Assembly (NCBI GenBank): GCA_910591455.2
Contig: OU342807.1
Location: 13,568,616-13,632,615 of the forward strand
Source: Pholis gunnellus
Taxonomy: Eukaryota > Chordata > Actinopteri > Perciformes > Pholidae
Direction: 5' to 3'
Length of the DNA: 64,000 nt
Each line of letters begins with the position of its first letter. The first letter of the stretch is position 1. The position numbers were made by a program, and so were the translations under genes. The notes below the pieces were generated by a model that had not been told where the DNA came from, searched no databases, and saw only the letters and a program-made list of their open reading frames with translations. Below, piece after piece: positions 9,990 to 23,700 of the stretch.

Positions 9990-12900
9990 ATGGCCGAAAT
10001 GGACGCGAGTCAGTTTTCTCTGATTAGTCTGGAGGATGAGCTGACCTGCAGCATCTGTCTGAGTCCCTTTGACTGTCCGGTGACCATCCCCTGCGGACAC
10101 AACTTCTGCCAGGACTGCCTGCTCGCCACTTGGAAGGACTTCTACAGCTGTCCTCAGTGTCGGACCCACTTCGCCACCAAACCGGAGCTGAAGAAAAACA
10201 CGGTCCTCAGCACCGTCGTGGAGACCTTCAACTTGAGGACGAGCAAGAGCCAGGCCAGCCTGATAGCAGAGGAGATCAACGCCGAGAAAGAGGATGTCAT
10301 ACGTTGTGATACATGTATGGAAGCAGAAGCGTCTCAGACCTGCCTCACATGCATGGCCTCTTTCTGCGAGGAGCACCTGCGGCCTCACCGGGAAAACCCG
10401 ACGTATAGGCTCCACCAGCTGAGTCAGCCCCTCGGAGACCTGTCGGAGCGGATCTGCCCGGACCACCACAAACTGATGGAGCTTTTCTGCAGCCAACACA
10501 GCCGTCCTATCTGTAGCCTCTGCCTCCAGCAGGTGCACAAAGGCTGCACCTTCATATCCCCCGAGGAGCAGAGGAACCTGAAAGAGGTGTGTGTGTGTTT
10601 TACTTGTACATCTATCTTTGTGAGGACTAATTGTGAGTTTTCAACCTTCAGAGGGAGGACTATGTAGAAAGTGAGGACATTTTGGCCGGTCCTCACCTAT
10701 TTAAAGGCACATTTTGAGAGATATGCTTGTTCGCTGTCTTGCCCAGAGTTAGACAAGAAGATTGATACATCTCTCTCATGACTGTTACGTTGCACTAAAT
10801 ATGTAGGAGCCAGTAGCCGGATAGCTTAGCTTAGCATAAAGACCAGAAATAGGGGGAAACAGCTAGCCTGGCTCTGTCCATATGTACAAGATATAACCAT
10901 TTAATTAGTGAGCCTGGAGGTGCTGATCATTTTTTTTACCTTTGGGCAGAGCCAGGCTGGCTGTTTCTCCATGTTTTCTGTCTTTGTGCTAAGCTAAGTT
11001 AGCTGCTGGCTCCTGCTAAACTTACTGTAACATTACAGACATGGGAGTGATATCAATCTTCCCATCAAACTCTCTCTAAACAAACTTAGAAGTTAACTTA
11101 GAAATGGACAATAATAGGGACATCTATTACTAAGGTTTCAGGCATTCAAGACTATTGCAGTAGGCTGTTGCTTATAAATGCACTTTAGGATCATAAAAAC
11201 ATGTGACCCTTGGTGCTTCCGTCTAAAGAGTAAGCTGCAGGAATAAACCAGATGGTGTCCATGTAATATAAAAAGGATTGTTTGCATTTTACTCTAGGGC
11301 CTCCATTGAGGCTGTAGCAGGGAAGTGAGCCAAACATAAACGTAATTTTCTGTGTACTGAAGCTATGTTCCATATCTGTCTTTGTAGCTTGGCCTGAGAG
11401 ACAAGCTGGGTTTGCTGGATGGGAAAATTGAGAAGACTGAGACTGTTATGTTTCAAATAAATGACATGCAGAGCAAGCTGAAGGTAATTTTTATCTATTA
11501 TATTTTAGTTTTTTCCCCAAAATAGGAAACAAATCAATTAAGTATTCATTTACCAAATGAAACAATATGGCAATTACATCATGTCAGATTGTCCATTTAA
11601 TTAGGCTTCATGTTCATGTATCTATTCATGGCTCCTCTCGTGGTCTTTTTTTTTAGGAAGCAGCAACCAAAAGAAAGACCACATTGGCAGCTGTGTATCA
11701 GCAGATGCGGGATATGTTGGACCAAGAAGAACGTCAGGCCCAGCATGACGTGGACAACGAGCTGGACATTTGCCAGAGAAATCTTCGGGACTACACGAAG
11801 AGGTTGACTGACAATACTGTCAAAATGACAAAAGCCAAAGAACAAATCTACAGCCTGCTGAATCGATCCCAAACCTTGGCCTTTCTACAGGTGGGATGAA
11901 CATTGTCACAGGAAGATGAAATAGGGGAGGGAAAAGAGAGAGAAATTACAATTAAAATGGGAAACTGGTCTCATGTCATATACACTTGAAATAATGGGTG
12001 GATGTGTCAGCCAACACAATTAGTATTAAAGCGAATGTGTTGAATTTTTACTTGAGTTGCAGCAATTTGTAGATTAGAAAATTAATAGGCGACTATTTAT
12101 TTTATTTTTATATTATTTCTATTTTATGTTGATTTTATTTTTATAACTGGTCCATCATTTTTCTATTTTTAAAACAAAAGATTGCTGATTTCAGCTTGTG
12201 AGGATTCCATTTTTTTCTCAGTGATATATGATTCAAATATCTTTTGGTTTTGGACTTTAAATTGAAAAAAAAAACAATTTGAATCTGTCAGCCTGGGCTG
12301 TTGGGTGTTATAACTGGTATTTTTCACTATTTTCTGAAATTAACAATTGTTGAGAAAATGATATGTTGATTAATGGATAAACTAAATACTCAACAATTGC
12401 AGCTCTAATTTTAACATTTCTGACTTTGGCCCCAGAGGTAATATTGAAACAAAGATAGACAATGGATGCTGCTACACCCTGCACCTAACTAAGCCATGTC
12501 TTACAGACACATCCCATTAATAAGTATTTTTTTCCTTACAGGCTTCATTGGACTTCAAAGCTACAAAGTTTAAAGACCCTTCTGCCCCTCGAATCACCCT
12601 GGACTCCAAGAAGGTGACGGCAACACAGGCCTTTGCTGCTCTCCTGAAGGAGTATCTGACAGAGATCGTTAAACATCCTGTTGAGGCCAGACTACTCATT
12701 CTTAAACCAGGTGAATGTGCAGGTACATTGGTAGTGGGAGATTTTACATTTGGAAATGTATTATGAAATTATAATGAAGCCAATCTTGTTCAATTGTGTT
12801 GCAGAACTTAAGACTGAGATCGTTACATCTGGTGAGTTTGTGTCGTGAGAGATACTGGAGATTAAATTAAAATGTTGACTTTATTAAAGTTTCGTTGTTG

Positions 12901-15480
12901 TGGTGGTGGACTACTGGAAATATAAAATGATTTGCCTTGTGTTCTTGAGATGTTCTAATTGTAGTCCATTTACCATTCACAGATAAAAAAAGCAGTGGAT
13001 CTCAAACTGAATCTGGTATATTAATCTCTATGAAGGTTTTATCTAAATACAGTAGTATTTACTGTAGTCAACATGTGCCTATCATAAAATATCTGCCCGT
13101 GTGTATGATAAACATTCACACACAGTACTGCACAGCCTTTAAATCACAGAAAAGAATGATACATCTGTATTTTTTGCTCGTCAATATATGTGCTTACCTA
13201 AGTTTTGAGAGCTGTATGAAGGTATTTCTTGCACATACCGTATGTGCTTTGATAGGGCTAAAAAAACAAATAAATAAAGTAAAACAATTTGACGAGCATT
13301 TTGTAACTCTGTTTCAGAAGTAACCAAGCCTCCAAAGCCGAAAAGGCAGCCCAGGTCGCACAGTCCAGGTCGTCCACTCATCCAGCCATTATTCCAGCCA
13401 GTTCCTGGACAAATGTATTCTTTTATGGGGTCACAAGCAGGCTGGAATCCACCTCAGTATGTGCAGGGCCAGCCACCAGGCTCTTATCAGGGTCCTCCAT
13501 TTATGCCAGGACAAAACACAAGTAAGTTATAAAACCCACACACACACACAATATCAAATTGTTATATTGTTCTCAATAGTATGATACAAAACGACTGTAG
13601 CAGACGGACAGATATGTAACCCTGGGACACTGAGATTGTATCACTTCTCTTCTTAAAATATACGCCATCAGAATCATTACAATAATACATGCTAAACCAT
13701 AATGGTGTGAATTAGTGTCAGGTAATAATAGCTACCCTTTTAGCAAGCTTACTCACTTAAAGGCGGGGTGAAAAGCATCTCACTGCCTCCCCTGACATGC
13801 TTTCACAAGTGTTTGAATTGGGCGTTGTTTTCTAAAGGCATCAGTTATCAGTATTTACTATGAAGGTGGTGGCCCAGTGAACATGTAGATCAGTGTGTTA
13901 CATCAGTTTAGCTTGCCCAGTAAAGAACCGTCTCATGGGCTGTGCCTTGAGCCTCAATGGCTTTGGACCTTTTTTTGTTCATGACCCAACGTGCTTCTGA
14001 AATGAAATAATACACTATATATATATATACTGTATGAAAAGCTTCTCCTTTCAGTTCATGAAATCCCTGCAGCATCTGAAGGCAGCAGGACTGTTATATA
14101 ATGTTAAATCCGTAGCCTCTGAGGAGTGTTGTGCAAGTGAAAGCAACACCAGGATGCTACAGAATAACCATACAGACCACTACACACGCCAGACTGGTCG
14201 GTTATACTTGATATTCTACTTTTTTACGAAGGAGACAACTGGTTACCAGGGCTCATCATAGGCTCTTTTCCGACTTTCTTTTTTTTTCAGCAAAAGTAGC
14301 ATCTCATGTTTTATCCTCGAAACACATTGCAGTCCAAACGCTGTTGTCTAACATTAATTACTAAACTACGTTACTATGTACGAGGTGAGATACATTAGAA
14401 TTAGGATTAAGTGATCGAGGCTCCGAGTGATAACACAGCTCAGGGCATGTCTGACCCTCAGCCACTAGTCTACGGCCAGGGACACATTGAGGCGGAAACT
14501 GCTATTGTTTTGGACGGTGTGTCTGGCTAACCGCTAAACGCCAACAGCTAACGGAACTACCAGTGCACACACTGCCGAGTACCTCGTGGCCTTGGTGAGT
14601 TTACCTTTGTGTTTTGGCACGATTGTATGTGTATCGTACGACAAAGTCAAGCCCATTGCTTGTATAACATTTCATTTGCGCTTGTTTTTTAATTCGAATG
14701 AAGTCTGCAGAGCCGTCATTATCACGCTTAACTGTTTCAGAGCTATGAGACCAGTGATGTGACTGGCTGAGAGTGTATTTAATAACCACCTCACCCACTG
14801 ATCAATATTAACCTCCACCTAGCCCTTAAGCAAATTGCGCTGATGTACATACATTAACTAAAATAGATGGTGCTACTAAGAACTACCACCTTGTACTTGG
14901 CATATATTATTCAAATTTAAACTGAGGGTGCAAAATATGAATGCATTAATATTAATATTAATTGACGGACTGAGGTTGCAATGCTTGAGAATCGGACCTG
15001 CGTGAAGTAAAACTGGAATAGCCGTATGCGTGTGACTGTGATTCATGTGCATGCATGTCAATGCCCCTCCCCCCTGTGACGGCCCTGCAAGTAATTACCA
15101 CGTGTCAGTACAGTAGAGTTAGCAGTGACAAGCTTCTCAGGGAATACAAATAATAATACAACAGCTTATAACTCTTTTATAGACTTGCAAAACCTGAATT
15201 ACGAGTTGCATTTGGAATTGTAGCATTTACAGCAACTACAGAAAACATTTATTTTAGGTTAAAAACGACAAGTTCAAGAGTTCCCACACACACTGCTGTA
15301 CTTTAGCTTGACAGAATTCAATTCAAGTATCAGTTTGGCAAGTGGCACAATTCTCATAATATGGGCGAACTACAAAAGAAACCTTTGTATATTTTCCTTT
15401 CAGAACAAGACAAAAGAACCCCCAATGCTCCAGGAAGAAATGTGCCAAACTCCTATCAATCCTACAACCCCAGAAGATAA
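9990..15480 (+). CDS. trim25-like paralog lacking PRY-SPRY (RING, B-boxes, coiled coil, linker)
   Basis: Exons: 9990-10586, 11388-11483, 11657-11890, 12542-12710, 12805-12831, 12983-13015, 13318-13521 and 15404-15480 (stop TAA), 478 aa. The start is the first ATG of the RING exon; a second ATG is three codons later. RING: C20-x2-C23 through C54PQC57, with PCGHNFC. B-box 1 starts near C106 and B-box 2 near C156 (CPDHHKLMELFCSQH). The coiled coil spans exons 2-4 (about residues 200-365), followed by a Pro/Gln-rich linker. The last exon continues in phase (KQDKRTPNAPGRN...) and ends SYNPRR. It corresponds to the copy 1 exon at 5027, but no PRY-SPRY exon follows before the opposing dgke gene. AATAAA sits 27 bases after the stop (15507) and again at 15629. 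The RING suggests E3 activity; loss of SPRY would remove the usual substrate-binding module. Confidence 0.85.
10700..11085. mobile_element. Palindromic MITE in intron 1 of trim25-like
   Basis: The left half carries AAGAAGATTGATAC, GGATAGCTTAGCTTAGC and AAACAGCTAGCCTGGCTCTG. The right half holds their reverse complements (GAGCCAGGCTGGCTGTTTC, GTGCTAAGCTAAGTTAGC, GATATCAATCTTCCCATC). This long inverted-repeat element is very common in teleost genomes. It is absent from copy 1, whose intron 1 is only 234 bases. Confidence 0.8.
13522..15403. other. Last intron of trim25-like
   Basis: A 1.9-kb intron with no SPRY or other recognisable exon. AT-rich unique sequence; a short TATATATATA run near 14019 and open frames without family similarity. 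Confidence 0.6.
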
Positions 15481-15712
15481 AACCAACTCGACACCATCCA
15501 TAGCCTAATAAAAATAACTGACACTACTATATATCTTAAAAATCATAGACACACATATACAAAGCCAGCCTTTAGCGCTTATTTTGCATTACTTTATGCA
15601 ATAGTCACTGGATATGCAGTTGCTTTGAAATAAACATTTCAATTTGAGATCAGCATTTGTTAAATTGGTAAATGATTAACAATATAATGATGTCAGTGTG
15701 AAGGTTTTATTC

Positions 15713-15942
15713 TAAGGCGACTGTGGCTAAGTGGAGAGCAGGAGAGCGTCCTTCAATCAGAGGATCGGCGGTTCGATCCCCGGCTCTGGCTCCGCTAGTT
15801 GCATGTCGATGTATCATTGAGCAAGACACTTAACCCCAAAAATTGCTCCCGTAGCTGTGCCTACGGTGTAGAAATGTGATATAATCTGAATTGTAAGTTG
15901 TTTTGGGTAAAAGCATCTGCTAAATGACTAATGTAATGTACC
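15713..15942 (+). mobile_element. tRNA-derived SINE with LINE-type 3' tail
   Basis: The tRNA-like head (GCGACTGTGGCTAAGTGGAG) carries an intact B box GGTTCGATCCC (15770-15780). A central part includes TTGAGCAAGACACTTAACCCC, and the tail reads AAAAGCATCTGCTAAATGAC, shared with L2-type LINEs in teleosts. The head is better preserved than in the SINE at 2190, suggesting a younger insertion. Confidence 0.85.
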
Positions 15943-17359
15943 CAAGGTCATTGTATGGCTGCTGTGATCTCTGACTAGGGATCGTGGGAGCAGTTTCCAC
16001 CGTCAAATTCTTCAAGAAATGTATAATATCACAATTAAAAAACAGAGACATGATGCTTATTTATGAAAATATTTATGGGAACGTCTTCAAATTCAAAAGA
16101 TCGCTTCAATACATTCAATTCAATCAAAATCAGTTTTTGTCACCTGTAATAACAATTTCACCAAATCCTCTTTTCATTTTTGTAAATTGCTATGATTTAC
16201 ATGACTTACCAATAAAAGCTTATTCTCTCTTACTTTGTATTCTCATTCCTGTTTAGCAGAGGCCACATAAGGACCATATCTTGGTCAAAGTAAAATGTAT
16301 TATGTTTCTCCACATTCTTATCAACTTTTAGGGTTCTCTTATCTCTATAGATATTTGACTGCAAAAAAGTAAGCATATTCAAATATATACATTAACTAAT
16401 AATCAAAGCATTTTGGTACACAGTGAAATTTGCCTTGAGAAACTGAGTCTATATAAATACAGTTCTGTATCTGCCAAGATTTAATAAATAAACTAACAGG
16501 ATTGAAAGGGAAACATTCAAAACAACCAGTAACATCACGGTCATGTTGCTCCGCCCTCAACAAGAAAACAAGTAAAGGTCTTTAGCCACGCTAGCAAACT
16601 TCTCAGGTGTAATCATCAATACAACAGGAAACACATTTGTTGGATGGTTTAAAAATGGAGAGACCACTTTGCTATTGTTAAATCCTTAAGACTAGCAGCA
16701 CCAGAAAAAAAAAAAGCATTGTTACGTAAATCAAAAGGGTTATCCTGCGATCAGCTCATCAGGCTCAGCTCTACGTTGTCAACTCTCATCAGATCAAAGC
16801 TGAATAATCAGCTTTTTGCTTCAGTCAGTTAGGGGCATAACTCCACAACAAGCGACAGCCCACTGGGATATTATGGCTTTACAAAGTTGCTATTCCAAAT
16901 ACATTAGCAAACAAAAGCCTACTTAGCATCCAGCAGACACAGAGCAATATAAGCATTCATTTGAAGTCATGTTTCTGGCAACCTAACAACTATAAGTACA
17001 ATATTCACTCTCTTTGTAGCCGTTTTGGTCTATAGCAGAGGTCCGCCATCTTAGACACACTTGGCACGTGGTAGTTTAACCAATGGCATACGAGCAACAA
17101 CTGTGCAAGAGATTTCTGGAAATGTTGATCGACCCGTATTCTGCGAAAACTGCCTGTGATCGGATAGCACTCATTGCCTTCTTCGCAGAATGCAGGTGGG
17201 AAAAAAAATAACGCAAGTAAAGATTTGAACAAACCATCTCAGATGTGGAGGTTTCACATTACACATAGTAATTATATTCATTGTTAATATAAAAATATTT
17301 ATGAGTGAAGCCTTAAGCTGTTTTGCAATCAACACCTGTATTTAGGTCCCACTCTGATT

Positions 17360-17455
17360 TGAGCTGGAGGCTAGCATGCTAGCATGTGCTGTCATGTGTA
17401 TAGTAAGGATGTATTGTGCTAATATTTAGCATGTTAGCATGCTATCTAGCATTTG
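17360..17455. repeat. GCTAGCATG / GCTAACATG-type simple repeat
   Basis: Repeated units such as GGCTAGCATGCTAGCATG and TTTAGCATGTTAGCATGC; a short degenerate tandem repeat often seen in fish non-coding DNA. Confidence 0.6.
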
Positions 17456-19485
17456 TCTCAAACTACAGCTGAGGTTGAGAGAAATCCGGTCAGTAATTTA
17501 CATCAAGAGTATCACGTCAAGTACTACAGTATTTGACAAGCACACGTTTGACCCGTTAGTGGTGCTAACTAAATACTCAGCATCAACAAAACCATTAGGA
17601 TTCATTATTCTGGCGTCAGTCAATATTTTTACCAAATTGCCGCACAATTCATTAAACAGTTATTGAGGTATTTCACTCTAAAAACAGTGTCTTGAACTAG
17701 AGCCATAGCGTGGCTGACACACCTGACAGTAAACCCCAGTTACATTTAAGCTATTTCAGTGCAACACAACTCTGGTAAACATGGATGATAAGGTAAGCGG
17801 TCAGACAGGTGTCCTTGAGCAAGAAGACATTCACCAAACAAATAGAGGGTGATGAAACCACAAGGCTTGGTTATCTGCCAAAGAGGTGCATATTCCAAAA
17901 GCATAGGCATCCTGGACTAAGAACTGATCCCTGTTCAGCCTCATGTGCAGCAAGTTGGCTCCAGGTTCATAAGAAAGCATAAACTAACATACGACAGGCT
18001 TTTCTGATATGGCTGTGAGCAACAGGCAACCATTCTGCAATAAACAGGACCACCTCAAGTGGCAACATTAATTTCCCTACATGTTTTCGACTGACAGAAA
18101 CACAAATGACCTCTTGCACACATTATGTAGAGAACAAGAAAGATGCAACTCTACACAGAGAAGTACATGCAAGTAACTGATGGTATTCATTTTTAAACTA
18201 GCAGTTAAGGAGACAAGCTACAGATAATACTGTCTTTAGTCTGCCACCTTGTGGTGACTATTTGGTAAACCACAAATTATGAAGTGCAAGAGGATTACGT
18301 TAACAACGTAAAACAACAGCACGGGACAGCTTAATCTCATCAGCAGTTATCACTATCGGCAGCAACATCAAGTGTCGGCATTATGGTTTCATGTATAAAG
18401 CCTACATCCTACGCAGTGTAAGGTATTTATCAGTATACGGTAAGTGCCAAAACAGTGCAACACAAAATATGTAAACGGAAAGAAAAATGTAAAGAAAAGG
18501 AAAAAACAAAAGGTTTTACAAGTAGGCAAAAGTTACTTGGCAGTACTTTCAACATAAAGTCAGGCTGTTTCCTGTAGCTTTTACAGGAAAATATAGTTTC
18601 AAGACCGTATCGTCGTACAATCTAGCAGTTTGGTGAGCTACTTAAGACGGCACCATGAAGTAAGCAAACCAACATGTCCAGTGATTAACAACACACTGCA
18701 GTTGTAACAGAGCCCTTGCTCCATCAGATTCAGAGACCTTTTGGCTTTCACACACATTTCAAAGCCATATCTTGCAAATGCAGGAGACACTTTAAACCCA
18801 AAATCAATGTGGTGATTTGGAGCCTGAAGGGGGAATTTAACAGATATTCTGAGCGGTTTAACATTACACCAATGTCATCAAATGTTTTTGCTCTTTCTGG
18901 ATTAAAAAAAAAAGAGCAATAAAGCTATGGATGTATCTTTAGTGAAACCTCCCCTTCACTGTATTAATGCTTCATCACTGTTGATTTAGACATGGCTTTG
19001 TGTGGGTTTGGTTGGAAATGGCTCACAGATACCTGCAGGGCTACACTGGGCATTAAATCGTAAATACAGTAGAATAAATACAGTGTTATAGTTGACTATA
19101 GATGGCTATGGCACAAAGGATCAGTGACAATAAACGGCAATCTTTCTCACAAACATTCACCTCCTCCTGACTGTCTCACCTGTGGAGGGGGGAGGGGGAC
19201 TGCCTGAGCTCTGGGTTAGAATATTTTAAAAGATATAAAGACCCAAATCACACCAGCCCATTTCACCCCAGTGAGCTCTCTGAAAACATATGAAATGTTT
19301 AGACGGGGAAAAAATGATAACACCTATTCGTATCAATGTGACTGGAGGATAAAGTGTGTTTAAAGATCTTAGAGGATGAAGACAAAGTGCCACTGCAGCA
19401 GAGTGATTAATAGAAACTGGGCTGCAGAAAATAAGACGGAGATTTAAATAAGAGGAGCTTCAGATCCCATGACGTCTGGGGCGGG

Positions 19486-20719
19486 TCATGCACGAGCGGA
19501 GGCCGGCCCCGGGGCCCTGGGTGAGTCGTGAGGGGTGGGGCTCTCTGTCTCAGAGGCGCTGGATTCGTCGTCGTCATCGTCCGTCTGCTCGGCACTGTGG
19601 TACAGCATGAGGGCCTGGGTCTTATGGGTGATAGTGATGGTGCAGGGACCCTGGGCCCACGGCTCTCCGTCCACCTGCATGGGCATCTTGGAGCTCTTGA
19701 GAACCAGCTAGAGAGGGAAAGATAACCCCCGACACTTGAATATGAGATAAACTGTGTGAATGGAGCTTACCATCTGGTACTCACTGTTATTTCTGTTCTA
19801 TATGTTAATGTGGTGACAGAAGGTTACAACTCTCTTGCTACACATCTAGGTTTACACACTTTTACCTTACTCTACATGTTGCCGTTATCCACCGGAATTT
19901 ATCTCCTCATTTAATATTTGAAATAGCTTTACAGTCTAAAATTGAGGGAATGGTTTGCAGCAAGGCGAAAGTCAACGTAAGCTTCTTCTTAGTTTCCTTT
20001 TGCTGCCCTGAGTTGCCCCTCAGGCTACGGACCATGACGCAAAATGCATCGTCCTCCTTATTGTATGTTCTCTAAAATTGAACATCACATAAAGGCAAGG
20101 TAGTTAGGGACAGACGCTCTTGATACGGTAATTCATTTTTTCACCTATTTATTTGTCAAGATGATCAACTGTTGTCAGATGTCTATCAGTGAAACTAAAT
20201 CCGATATTATTTCCAGTAGAGTTATGCCATTAGTAACAAAGAAGAAGAAGTTCAACACAGCATTTCGAATTTTTTGGACAGACTATTTTTATGTAAGGCT
20301 TAAATACCAATTTCATCATTCCGTGTTATTTGCTAATCTGATATAAATGCGAATAAATACAAGTAATGTCATGTACAAAGTTATTTTTTTTCCTTTTTGA
20401 ACCTTGACTTTGTGTTCCCCCACATCAAACCTTCACCCTTGGTTAAAATCATTGTTTTCAATAACCGTATACATCCGGTAACTATGTAAAGTATTCAAAA
20501 AGTATTAAATGATTTCCTTGCTGTGCTTCATGTGGTATAGTCCCACTCAACAAGAACGGATATGAGCACATGCAGGAGCCGAGTAGCATATGCTTGATCA
20601 GATTAGTTTAAAATCAGATTATCAAGTGCTGTGACGAAGCAAAGGGCAGTGAAAACTAATTTGACTACCGCATTGTGTTTCTCCTCTTATTGAGGTCAAC
20701 AGTAAGCCCTATGGTAGAA

Positions 20720-20763
<44 letters not shown>

Positions 20764-23700
20764 CATTGCCTCACCCTGACAGTGTGGGCCTGTCCCAGCC
20801 GTACAGGATTGGCCATTTTGACCTGGATCTGAGCACAGTGGAAGGAGCCAAACACACCCACCACCTCTAGCAGACCATCATCCAGCCTGCAGGGACGGGA
20901 AACATCACTGCTGCTCACCATTACTTGGCATGGTAACCGTACTGGCATACACTTCAGTAAGAACACCATGACATGAATAGCGAGGAATTAATTATTCTCA
21001 CTCCTGATGATCCGTGACGCATTAATTGCTGCTTGCAGTAGGGCTGAACAATATGAGGAAAATGTGCGATAACTTTGTTGAATATCTCGAATAACTGCAA
21101 TAAATTAACAGATATTAAACAGATATTGAAGATGTACTCGGCTCTGACTTTCTGCTGCTTTCAGTTTGCCTCTGAAATACAACAAATTGCTTGTTGAATT
21201 AAAAAGATTGAAATTATTTACTGTTCTTTTATTGAACAAATACATTTTAAAGTGCAATTTTCTACTGAAACTCTCTTTCAATAAACCCTGAGTGCAATAT
21301 CAGGGATTTCAGTCTTCACGATGCGTTTATCGCACGAGATGACATTGTCAATAAAAAATACCTAATATATAAATATATAAATATAAAACAATATTTAATC
21401 TGTATTATCTATTATTTGTAATTGTTATCTCTCACTGTCCTGTTTGCCAGTGCAGGTCTTACCGTGTGGGCGGGCAGGGTTCATCCCCCATACCCTCCCA
21501 GAGTCTGCAGCCTCCACCCCAATAGCCAATGTTACAAACTATGATGCCCTCCAGGCTGGGCAGCGCCACCCTCTCCCCATCCAACTCCAACTGTGGTAGG
21601 AACACACACATACATGTACATAAATAAATAAATATATATATATATATATAGCCATGTGTAAGCAAGCAGCTCAAACTTAAAGAAAGTCTAATTTATGGTG
21701 TCATAAGTCAGTGATTTTCAACTATGAATATCACAAATAGGGAAATTGCTGTCCGATACCGTTTCACTCTCCTTATGAACCACACAGGTGAAAACAGAAG
21801 TGACATGAAGCATCAACACATGCACAAGGCTTCTGTACCTCAATCCTCTTATCCAGATCCTTACATTCCTGCACTAAACAATCTTTGGTGCCATACAGGA
21901 AATATACAGTCTGGAGGGGAAAAACAAAGAGAAAAGTAGGCATCAACGTAAAGCACTTTGTTTCTCTGATGTTTCTGACGAAAAAAAAACAAGCATATTC
22001 AGTGATAAAGCCTTGCTTCACTATGCTAATTCAAATTCAGTATTTGCACATGATTTATGTATTCAAATGAAGAGAATAACTGAACCTTGTTGATGATGCG
22101 GCTGGAGAAGAAGGAGGGCGTTTTCTCACGGTGCGTGTGGAAGTTGAGCGCCATCAGAGCATCGGGCCCCACAGAGAAGTAGTTGTTCATGGACAGAACC
22201 TGAGGAGGACATGTGTGTTATATGTACGGCTGACTGAGACACAACATATCTGCAAGTAAAGACAAGACTGAACATTGATGAGAAGAATTCAAAACAAGAG
22301 GTCCAACTCACCTTTGGTTTACGAAAGTAGAGGCCTTTTGAAGCCACCTGCACTTTCCATCTGAAAATGTAGGAAATGAAAAGGAACATTTTAGAAATGG
22401 AGATGAAATGAATACACAGTTGGTGGAGAAATACTGAAGACTTTACTTGATTACTTTGTTGCCTTAAAGAAATTTAAATATATTGAGTCTAAAAATACTG
22501 GATCAAGCTTGTAAAACACAAGTTTTAATTGTTGAACTTGTCACTAGTTTTTTAAAAAAAACTAAAATTAACAGAAAGAAATGGAGAAGATACCACCACA
22601 GTGTTAAAATTAACACAATTTAGATGAAGCTCTAACGAATTCAATTTGGACTTTTTGAGACCTTTACTGTTCTTAAGCTGTTGACTAAATCTTCCACAGC
22701 TTCTAAACTGAGGAACTTTGTAAGACAAATCAAACAGTACAATCCGTAAGCTGCTGAGCTGATATTATACTGTTATTCCCAAAGCAAAGACTCAAACTTG
22801 TATTACTGCCCCACCTGTCCATTTTGACCACCTCGGCATCAAGGATGTTTCGGAGAACCTGTTCCACGGGGATCTCTCCAGCGTACCCGGCACCCCAGCC
22901 TAAAGTGTTGGAAAGGTCATTTCCTGTACCCAGGGGCAGGATGGTCACCCTCGGCATGAATTGGTCCTGGCCCTGAAACAGGACAATATGAGAGCAGCGG
23001 GTATGTTGGTAACAAGGCAGGGGGATAAAGAAAATGCCACATTGTAATAAAAATCCTTCTCATAGCTCAGAGACAGTCCCCTCTGACCTTCAGCTTCATG
23101 GTATCGATGGCGTCCAGCACCCAGCCCACGGTGCCGTCACCCCCACACACCAGCACCTGCACACTGCCGGGAGGCAGCAGGCTGCACAGCTGGAGGGCTT
23201 TGGGGGGAGTCAGCTCAGACAGGTCAAACACCTGGAGGAGAAAAGACATGTTTTGAGCAGAAATTTGAATGCTGCCTAAGTTGACCACTAAAGGGAAAGT
23301 TAAAGGATGATTTGATCAAATTAAAGACAACGTAGGAGAAGCTCCATCCTGACCTGCACAGGATTCAGAATGGAGCGAAATTCTCCCAGCAGAGCCTCCC
23401 CCATGTTGTTACCGCTGCGCGTGTTAGCCAAGACCAACACTGGAGTCCAGCCACTGCCACAGGACGAAGCCAGCTAGAGAAACACACAGACACCGCTTAA
23501 AAACAGCTCAGGCACACCAAACACAACCCATAGCATGAGCACACTGAGGCACCTTGCTGTACTCGTCGGGGTGTCTGCGGCGGAGCTTGTTGACGCGGTA
23601 GAGGTAGTGAGGAGGGATGATGAGGTTGCGGAACTCGCCCAGCTCACACTGGTCTGCAGCCGTCAGGCTGTCCATGCAGTCGTCGTGGACTGTGGCCTGA

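Larger units (their letters stand above)
15513..19485. other. Region between converging trim25-like and dgke
   Basis: It holds a SINE at 15713-15942, a GCTAGCATG-type repeat around 17370-17455, and otherwise AT-rich unique sequence. The half next to 19485 probably contains the dgke 3' UTR (minus strand), but I cannot fix its end: several TTTATT (AATAAA on minus) are present. No coding exon is supported. Confidence 0.6.

Noticed and set aside
15713..15790. Possible tRNA gene
   Set aside because: The B box is intact, but the head lacks a convincing cloverleaf and is joined to a SINE body and LINE-type tail.
13522..19485. A missing SPRY exon for the trim25-like gene
   Set aside because: I looked for GRHYWEV-like and WCVEWFN-like coding in all frames of this interval and found none, and no decayed remnant either.
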